From Chitinophagaceae bacterium (GTDB taxonomy: Bacteria > Bacteroidota > Bacteroidia > Chitinophagales > Chitinophagaceae), in NCBI GenBank assembly GCA_018061385.1, contig JAGOUF010000144.1:1-6469 (forward strand): 6,469 bases of DNA, written 5' to 3'. The notes under the pieces are model-generated. The model searched no databases, was not told where the DNA came from, and saw only the letters and a program-made list of their open reading frames with translations. Made by a program: the position numbers and the translations under genes. Positions 1 to 5,135 of the stretch are shown here, in pieces (the first letter of the stretch is position 1; every line of letters begins with the position of its first letter).

Positions 1-53
1 TTTATTCTTATCCACATATCACCTAAACATTAGCATTGCGGTAGTACAACAAT

Positions 54-61
54 TATTTTTG
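54..61 (+). promoter_or_regulatory. TAnnTTTG (-7-like) element before the glycosyltransferase
   Basis: TATTTTTG matches the Bacteroidota -7 consensus TAnnTTTG. It ends five bases before the ATG at 67, so a transcript started from it would begin at or next to the start codon. A possible -33 TTG lies at 36-38, but the 15-base spacing is shorter than usual. T-rich DNA yields chance matches, so this is a candidate only. Confidence 0.4.
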
Positions 62-66
62 CCGTT

Positions 67-1197
67 ATGATATTGAATGTTCCACCAATTGTATGGCTAA
101 TTGTGTTTGTAGCTTTTTGTGCTGTAATTGCCATACAATTATTTTATTATTTGTTCTTTTTTGCACGATTGGCTATTTATAAAAAACCTACAAAAAGTAA
201 TTCTGTACAATATCCTGTATCTGTAATTGTTTGTGCAAGAGACGAGGCCAACAATTTAGCACACAATTTACCCGGCGTATTGGTACAAGATTATAAAACC
301 ACACACGAAATAGTTGTTGTAAACGACAATTCAACAGACGATAGTAAATATTTGATAGACGAGTTTAAGAAAAGTTTTAAAAACTTAAATCACATTGAAC
401 TTTCGCAAGAAGCCAAAATGATTTCTGGTAAAAAATTTCCGTTAAGCATTGGCATTAAAAGTGCCAAACACGAAATTGTTTTATTAACCGATGCCGATTG
501 TATGCCAGCCACAGAAAACTGGATGTTTACCATGCAAGATGCTTATAACGAAACTACAGAAATAGTGTTGGGTTATGGAGCATATAAAAAGAAAAAAGGT
601 TTGCTCAACAAACTCATTCGTTTCGAAACTTTCCATACTGCATTACAATATTTTTCTTACGCTTTGGCTGGCATTCCTTATATGGGTGTTGGTAGAAATT
701 TAAGTTACAAGAGAGATGTTTTTTTAAAAAACAAAGGCTTTTCTGCGATTAATATGATACCAAGTGGCGATGATGATTTGTTTATTAATAAGGTAGCCAA
801 CAAAAACAATACAGCCATTGTTTTAGATGCCGAAGCCCATACTTTAAGTGAGCCAAAAAATAGTTGGAGTGAGTGGATGAATCAAAAATACAGACATTAC
901 ACAACAGCAAAATTTTATAAACCGTTGCACAAATTTTTGTTGGGTTTATACTCTTTCAGTTTATTTTGGATGTATCCTTTACTCATTGTTAGCAGTATTT
1001 TTTATTGTTGGTGGTTGGCTTTAGCAGTTTTTGCAGTACGCCTAATAATACAAGCCATTGTGTACTATAAAACCATGAAAAAATTAAATGAAGCCGATTT
1101 ATGGCCTTGGTTTTTATTGCTAGATTTATGGATGCCGTTCTACTATTTATTTACCATTCCAGCAATTTGGAAAAGTCCTAAGAGAACTTGGAATTAA
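67..1197 (+). CDS. Membrane-anchored family 2 glycosyltransferase
   Basis: This 376-residue protein probably transfers a sugar from a nucleotide-sugar donor to an envelope lipid or polysaccharide on the cytoplasmic face of the inner membrane. One hydrophobic segment (about residues 7-37) precedes a GT-A catalytic domain. That domain shows VSVIVCARDE (51-60), VNDNSTDD (85-92) for nucleotide binding, the metal-binding DAD (142-144), GDDDLF (234-239) in the place of the catalytic acidic motif, and QKYRHY (273-278) in the place of QxxRW. At least two hydrophobic segments follow (about 290-335 and 345-367), the arrangement of processive-type GT2 enzymes. The ATG at 67 is chosen because it keeps the N-terminal membrane segment and lies just after a TAnnTTTG element. 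No Shine-Dalgarno site is visible. No partner polysaccharide gene is adjacent, so donor and acceptor cannot be assigned. The GT2 call is firm; the substrate is unknown. Confidence 0.9.
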   Translation: MILNVPPIVWLIVFVAFCAVIAIQLFYYLFFFARLAIYKKPTKSNSVQYPVSVIVCARDEANNLAHNLPGVLVQDYKTTHEIVVVNDNSTDDSKYLIDEFKKSFKNLNHIELSQEAKMISGKKFPLSIGIKSAKHEIVLLTDADCMPATENWMFTMQDAYNETTEIVLGYGAYKKKKGLLNKLIRFETFHTALQYFSYALAGIPYMGVGRNLSYKRDVFLKNKGFSAINMIPSGDDDLFINKVANKNNTAIVLDAEAHTLSEPKNSWSEWMNQKYRHYTTAKFYKPLHKFLLGLYSFSLFWMYPLLIVSSIFYCWWLALAVFAVRLIIQAIVYYKTMKKLNEADLWPWFLLLDLWMPFYYLFTIPAIWKSPKRTWN

Positions 1198-1234
1198 TTT
1201 TTTGTACCCAGCTTTAGAACAAAATGTAGCACCT

Positions 1235-1255
1235 GTGGCGTCGCACACTTGTACA
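1235..1255 (+). repeat. Left core arm of the inverted repeat
   Basis: This 21-base arm begins GTGGCGTCGCAC and ends in the self-complementary TGTACA. Its reverse complement matches 1364-1384 with one mismatch. Confidence 0.8.
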
Positions 1256-1363
1256 GTAAACGCTATGTTTAGCAAATACATAATTAGCGTATGATTATTC
1301 GTAACTTTTGAAACAATTTTACACAGTAGACGGATGCCTTGTAAATGACGATAAATGATTTTT

Positions 1364-1384
1364 TGTACAAGAGTGCGACGCCAC
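1364..1384 (-). repeat. Right core arm of the inverted repeat
   Basis: This arm begins TGTACA and ends GTGCGACGCCAC on the plus strand. It is the inverted partner of 1235-1255, with a single mismatch (CACTC against CACAC when both are read in the same sense) and a 108-base spacer. Confidence 0.8.
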
Positions 1385-1462
1385 TGAAGTACAATAGATA
1401 TTCTGCTGTTGGGTTCATCAATTGCTTTTTGCAAAAACATATTTAACTATGTTATTTACTTT

Positions 1463-1470
1463 TACATTTG
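1463..1470 (+). promoter_or_regulatory. TAnnTTTG (-7-like) element before rsmG
   Basis: TACATTTG fits the Bacteroidota -7 consensus and ends four bases before the rsmG ATG at 1475, the same placement as at the glycosyltransferase. No TTG is found at the expected -33 distance, so the promoter is unproven. If it is used, the transcript would have almost no leader. Confidence 0.4.
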
Positions 1471-1474
1471 CACC

Positions 1475-2110
1475 ATGCAAGGTTTAGATACAGTTTTAAA
1501 ATATTTCGACGATTTCTCTCCTACTCAATTGCAACAATTTGCAGCATTGGAATCTTTATACAAAGAGTGGAACGAAAAAATTAATGTAGTTTCTAGAAAA
1601 GATATTGATCAAATTTATTTGCATCATGTGTTGCACTCTTTAAGCATTGCTGCAATTGCCAATTTTAAACCAGGTGCCGATATTATTGATATTGGTTGTG
1701 GTGGTGGTTTTCCAGGAGTGCCATTGGCCATCTTTTTTCCTGAAGCAAGATTTCACATGGTTGACAGCATTGGCAAAAAATTAAAAGTTGTAGAAGCTGT
1801 AGCCGAAGGTGCAGGCATAAAAAATATTACCACACAACATATACGTGCAGAGGAAATTAAAACTAGAAAATTTGATTTTGCTATTAGCCGTGCAGTTGCT
1901 CCTTTAAAAGAATTGTGGACATGGACAAAACCTTTGTTAAAAAAAGAAAATAAAAACGAAATTGTAAATGGCTTAATTTGTTTAAAGGGTGGCGATTTAC
2001 ACCAAGAAATTTCGGAAAGTGGCACAAGGCCAAAAATGATGAGTGTGTACGATATTTTTAATGAAGAATATTTTAGAGAAAAATACATTATCTACGTAAA
2101 AAAAGGTTGA
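1475..2110 (+). CDS. rsmG: 16S rRNA (guanine-N7)-methyltransferase RsmG (GidB)
   Basis: RsmG uses S-adenosylmethionine to methylate N7 of a guanine in the 530 loop of 16S rRNA (G527 in E. coli numbering); loss is known in other bacteria to give low-level streptomycin resistance. The 211-residue product has the usual family length. It shows the family signature WNEKINVVSRKD (32-43), HHVLHSL (50-56), the SAM-binding motif DIGCGGGFPG (72-81), an acidic residue after strand 2 in DSIGKK (97-102), SRAVAP (138-143) and KGGDL (171-175). An in-frame ATG at 1409 would add 22 residues. I chose 1475 because the family normally begins shortly before the LxKYF-type helix, and because the added residues do not resemble RsmG and would overlap the inverted repeat. 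The stop codon lies in the terminator hairpin. The gene appears to be transcribed alone. Confidence 0.96.
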   Translation: MQGLDTVLKYFDDFSPTQLQQFAALESLYKEWNEKINVVSRKDIDQIYLHHVLHSLSIAAIANFKPGADIIDIGCGGGFPGVPLAIFFPEARFHMVDSIGKKLKVVEAVAEGAGIKNITTQHIRAEEIKTRKFDFAISRAVAPLKELWTWTKPLLKKENKNEIVNGLICLKGGDLHQEISESGTRPKMMSVYDIFNEEYFREKYIIYVKKG

Positions 2111-2131
2111 CGGAACTCGTCAACCTTTTTT
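2098..2131 (+). terminator. Bidirectional intrinsic terminator between rsmG and the M1 peptidase gene
   Basis: A perfect 8-bp stem (GGTTGACG at 2105-2112 with CGTCAACC at 2118-2125) and a five-base loop are flanked by seven A on the left and six T on the right. Each strand therefore reads as a stem followed by a U-tract. The rsmG stop codon TGA (2108-2110) is inside the left arm. The minus-strand peptidase gene stops at 2150, 24 bases before it reaches the stem, so the same hairpin probably ends both transcripts. Confidence 0.88.
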
Positions 2132-2149
2132 ATTTGCTCAAATTTTATG

Positions 2150-4099
2150 TTAATCTGGAATAACCAATTTGTTGTTGCTTCTATTTATGTCAGCCATTCT
2201 ATAAGTTGGGTCAATTTCTACAGATTTTATTTCTCCTACTTTTCTGCTAATGGTAAAAGTGTATTCAGGATGAGTCCAACGCCATTCTTCATGCACTGTT
2301 CTGTTTAACTTATTTTCTGCAGGCTTTGCACCGTACATTAAATTCAACGGAATGTGGTGCATTTCTTTACTGCCATCTTTATACGTTATTTCAACATCAA
2401 TTGGCATGGGCATTTTGCCCAATCTTTTTAACAACAATGTTGTGTTACCAGTGCTAGAATCTAGATTAATATTACCCAAAGCATAATCAATGGTTTTGGT
2501 TGTGTACACCCAATACTCTTTGTACCATTGCAATTCAATGCCACTTAACTTTTCAGATAAACGAATAAAATCGTTGACATTGGGATGTTTGTATATCCAT
2601 TGATTGTAATATTCTAACATGATTTTATCCAATGTTTTTTCGCCAACAATATATCCGAGTTGGTTTAAAAATACACTGCCTTTAAAATATGCTGCATTAG
2701 AATATCCATAGTTGGTATTAAAATGATCGGCATGTGTTGTCATTGGTTCTTCAAAAGAACTTTTAGCAAGACTGAAATATCTATCGTATGATCCAGCATG
2801 AATTAATGGATATTCTGTTTTATCTTTTTCTACCAATCTGGCGGTTGCACTTTTTTCTTCTGCTTTTGTAAAAGGCGAAAGTGGTGCCCAATTGGTATTG
2901 TAATAGTCTGTCACTTGATCTTCTGCAAAAGTGGTAAATCCTTCATCCATCCATGCAAATAAACTTTCATTGGTTCCCAATAATTGTTGGTACCAATTGT
3001 GCATCCATTCATGAAAAACACCACCAAAGCCTGGCGTTTTTAACAAGGTTGCCATTGCATATTCCATTCCACCATCGCCACCTTGTATAAAAGAATATTG
3101 AGGATAAGGATATTTACCAAACTTGCTTTCTATAAATGGCAATATTTTTTCTGCAGCCCATAAAACATTCTGCCAAGCACTATCGTAACTTGGTGTAGTT
3201 GGTTTATAAAACACATGCAAGGTTAAATCCTTACGTACTTCTTTTGAAATGTGTGCATATTCAGGATCTGCAGCCCAAACAAAATCGTGTACATTTTTTG
3301 CAATAAAATTCCAAGTAGTTGTTTTGCCTATTTTTTTTGCAATTTTCAATCCAGGTGTTGAGTATCCCATACCAATACTATTGGGATTTTGTAATACACC
3401 AGTTGCACCAATCATGTAGTTTTTGTCCATTGTAATCTTCACATCAAAATCGCCCCAAACGCCGTAAAACTCTCTATTGATATAAGGATTTGCATTCCAA
3501 CCTTGATAATCGTATTCTACCATTTTAGGGTACCATTGTGCCATACTATATGCAACACCATAAGCATCGCCTCTACCTGCACGTCTAATTAAAATGGGAA
3601 CTTGTGCTTCAAAAGTTACATCAATCATTGATTTATATTTTGGCAGTAAAGGCTTACTCAACACCACTTCTAATATAGTTTCATGCTCTATTGTTTTTTG
3701 TTCTACTCCATTAATCTTAACACTCTTCACATGCTGATAGCCAATTTCGTTGGGCTTTAGCGTATTGATAGCTGCTTTTGTTCTTGCATCATTGTCATAC
3801 ACATCTCTTCCACTTCTGTCTGTACCAAGCACAGTTTTTACCAACTCATTTCTTCTAACAGCCATACTACTATTGGGCTGAAAAGCATTCCAATACAAAT
3901 GCAAGAAAATTTTAGTTAAAGTATCAGGTGAGTTGTTGGTGTATTCCAATTTTTCTGTACCATTAATTTTATTGGTTTCAACATCTACATTAACATTGAT
4001 ATTGTATTTAATTTTTTGTTGCCATCTATCGGGTTGTGCATTTGCTAAAAAGCAGGGCATAATAAAACCAAGAATCAATATCCATTTAAGTTTATTCAT
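2150..4099 (-). CDS. Secreted M1-family zinc metallopeptidase (aminopeptidase)
   Basis: This 649-residue protein should remove N-terminal residues from peptides outside the cytoplasm, most likely in the periplasm. It opens with a Sec signal peptide (a Lys-flanked start, a hydrophobic core at about residues 6-19, and likely cleavage after ANA at 21). No lipobox is present. An N-terminal beta domain of M1 type precedes the catalytic part. GGMEY (343-347) stands in the place of the GAMEN exopeptidase motif. The zinc site HEWMH (363-367) is followed after exactly 18 residues by Glu386 (HExxH-x18-E), and Tyr471 in YFKG is the likely transition-state tyrosine. A beta-rich C-terminal part ends in VIPD, with no obvious type IX secretion signal. 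It has its own upstream region and is convergent with rsmG. The natural substrate is unknown, and the altered GAMEN motif makes specificity hard to predict. Confidence 0.93.
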   Translation of the reverse strand: MNKLKWILILGFIMPCFLANAQPDRWQQKIKYNINVNVDVETNKINGTEKLEYTNNSPDTLTKIFLHLYWNAFQPNSSMAVRRNELVKTVLGTDRSGRDVYDNDARTKAAINTLKPNEIGYQHVKSVKINGVEQKTIEHETILEVVLSKPLLPKYKSMIDVTFEAQVPILIRRAGRGDAYGVAYSMAQWYPKMVEYDYQGWNANPYINREFYGVWGDFDVKITMDKNYMIGATGVLQNPNSIGMGYSTPGLKIAKKIGKTTTWNFIAKNVHDFVWAADPEYAHISKEVRKDLTLHVFYKPTTPSYDSAWQNVLWAAEKILPFIESKFGKYPYPQYSFIQGGDGGMEYAMATLLKTPGFGGVFHEWMHNWYQQLLGTNESLFAWMDEGFTTFAEDQVTDYYNTNWAPLSPFTKAEEKSATARLVEKDKTEYPLIHAGSYDRYFSLAKSSFEEPMTTHADHFNTNYGYSNAAYFKGSVFLNQLGYIVGEKTLDKIMLEYYNQWIYKHPNVNDFIRLSEKLSGIELQWYKEYWVYTTKTIDYALGNINLDSSTGNTTLLLKRLGKMPMPIDVEITYKDGSKEMHHIPLNLMYGAKPAENKLNRTVHEEWRWTHPEYTFTISRKVGEIKSVEIDPTYRMADINRSNNKLVIPD

Positions 4100-4325
4100 A
4101 GCTTAAAATAATTTAAAAACGAAATACGGTTTATTTTATCAAAAAGAAAAAATAAAGCAACTCTTTCTTGTTAAACAATCACTATGCCATAAAACATGTG
4201 TTAAATAGTTGTGTTTAGACAAGCTATAAAACTGCTTATATTTTAGTTTGAACATTTATTATATCATGGTATTTTTTTAGATGATAAATGGCACAATAAA
4301 GACAAATTACTTCACTAATTACAAT

Positions 4326-4356
4326 AAAAAAATCCTACAATTTTGGTTGTAGGATT
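4326..4356 (-). terminator. Intrinsic terminator of the polysaccharide operon
   Basis: A perfect 10-bp stem (AATCCTACAA at 4331-4340 with TTGTAGGATT at 4347-4356) encloses a six-base loop. On the minus strand the stem runs into a T-tract (the A run at 4326-4332). It lies 29 bases past the stop of the PHP phosphatase gene and closes the operon before the peptidase gene. Confidence 0.88.
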
Positions 4357-4385
4357 GTACTTATGTGAACACCATATTTTTAATG

Positions 4386-5126
4386 CTAATCTAGAAAAAT
4401 TCTATTTTTTAAAGGAACATCTTTTAAAATTTTGTACAAATCTTTATGCGATGCAAATGCTTTTGTAGCATTTAAATGGTTGGTATGGTGCATATCTGTA
4501 CCTACTAAATCTATCATTCCTTCTGCCAATAATTTCAAGGCACATTTTCTAACAAATTTGCCATAATAACCAGCCAACGAAAGTATATTTACTTGAAACC
4601 AACATCCACTATCTTTCATTTTTTTATAAGCTGCCATATTGTGGTGGTGGTAATTGTATCTTTCTGGATGTGCAATAATTGGTTGTAAACCTGCCAAACG
4701 AAGATCGAAAATTACTTGCTCTAAATTGGGCGAAGGTGCCAAATACGACATTTCGATTAATATGAAATTTTTACCAAAAGTAAGTAGCTTTTCTCCACTT
4801 TTAATGAGTTGCTCAAACTCATGATCTACCATATATTCTGCAGCAGCTTCTACTTTTACAGAAATATTGTTTTTAATTAAAGCTTGTTGCACTTCTGCCA
4901 ATTTGGGCAAAATTGTTTGTGGAGAATTGGGATGCACATCAGACAAAATATGTGGAGTGCAAATTAATTTTTCGTAACCCAATTTGCTTAGTTCTTTTAC
5001 AAAAGCAATGGTATCTTCCATAGTTTGCAAACCATCATCTAATGCAGGCAAAAGATGAGAATGCATATCTACAGCTAAAAATGATAAATCGGGATTTACT
5101 TTAGACGATTTGAATAAACCAAACAT
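4386..5126 (-). CDS. CpsB/YwqE-like PHP-domain tyrosine-protein phosphatase
   Basis: The 246-residue product belongs to the metal-dependent PHP phosphatases related to CpsB of streptococci and YwqE of Bacillus, which dephosphorylate the tyrosine kinase controlling capsule polymerisation and export. The metal-binding residues are visible in order: MHSH (21-24) and DDG (30-32), TPHI (57-60), Glu97 in AAEYMVD, HPERY (153-157) and GTDMHH (209-214). There is no signal peptide, so it should act in the cytoplasm. The length is normal for the family. It begins 9 bases after the stop of the WbpM/CapD-like gene on the same strand, and a terminator follows, so it is the last gene of an operon. No Shine-Dalgarno site is seen; the ATG is supported by the MFGLFK-type start common in Bacteroidota homologues, as I recall them. 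The cognate kinase is not in the window. A histidinol-phosphatase-like activity is the main alternative within the PHP superfamily. Confidence 0.88.
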   Translation of the reverse strand: MFGLFKSSKVNPDLSFLAVDMHSHLLPALDDGLQTMEDTIAFVKELSKLGYEKLICTPHILSDVHPNSPQTILPKLAEVQQALIKNNISVKVEAAAEYMVDHEFEQLIKSGEKLLTFGKNFILIEMSYLAPSPNLEQVIFDLRLAGLQPIIAHPERYNYHHHNMAAYKKMKDSGCWFQVNILSLAGYYGKFVRKCALKLLAEGMIDLVGTDMHHTNHLNATKAFASHKDLYKILKDVPLKNRIFLD

Positions 5127-5135
5127 GGAGTGAAA

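Larger units (their letters stand above)
1203..1417. repeat. Long imperfect inverted-repeat element (MITE/REP-like candidate)
   Basis: Almost the whole gap between the glycosyltransferase and rsmG is symmetric. The core arms (1235-1255 and 1364-1384) match at 20 of 21 positions as inverted repeats. Weaker symmetry continues outward: TGTACCCA at 1203-1210 against TGAACCCA read in reverse from 1417, then AGAA and TGTA blocks at matching offsets. The total is about 215 bp, starting 5 bases after the upstream stop codon. The core arms hold GTGGCGTCGCAC, much richer in G+C than the surroundings. The 108-nt centre contains a smaller imperfect hairpin (CGCT ATGT at 1261-1268 with ACAT at 1278-1281 and AGCG at 1286-1289). 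There is no transposase and no convincing ORF. A non-autonomous mobile element or dispersed palindromic repeat is the best reading; an invertible segment or a structured RNA is possible. Confidence 0.6.

Noticed and set aside
1203..1417. Integron attC site or intrinsic terminator
   Set aside because: The arms lack the GTTRRRY/RYYYAAC attC boxes and the element is longer than usual attC sites. A 108-base loop with no adjacent U-tract does not fit a simple terminator.
1147..1440. Minus-strand ORF of 97 codons across the inverted repeat
   Set aside because: It runs through both repeat arms and into the antisense of the glycosyltransferase 3' end, has no recognisable domain, and is best explained as a chance open frame through repeat DNA. 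Similar database entries, if any, would probably be translated copies of the same repeat.
1409..1474. Upstream in-frame start for rsmG
   Set aside because: The extra 22 residues do not look like RsmG and overlap the edge of the repeat element. The ATG at 1475 gives the normal family length and N-terminus.
1753..2088. Minus-strand ORF opposite rsmG
   Set aside because: It is a shadow of the rsmG coding frame with low-complexity Phe/Ser/Lys content and no motif.
4100..4325. Possible small gene, promoter or RNA upstream of the peptidase gene
   Set aside because: The stretch is AT-rich with stop codons in all frames. I found only short weak stems and no exact TAnnTTTG on the minus strand, so nothing beyond a general upstream region can be supported.
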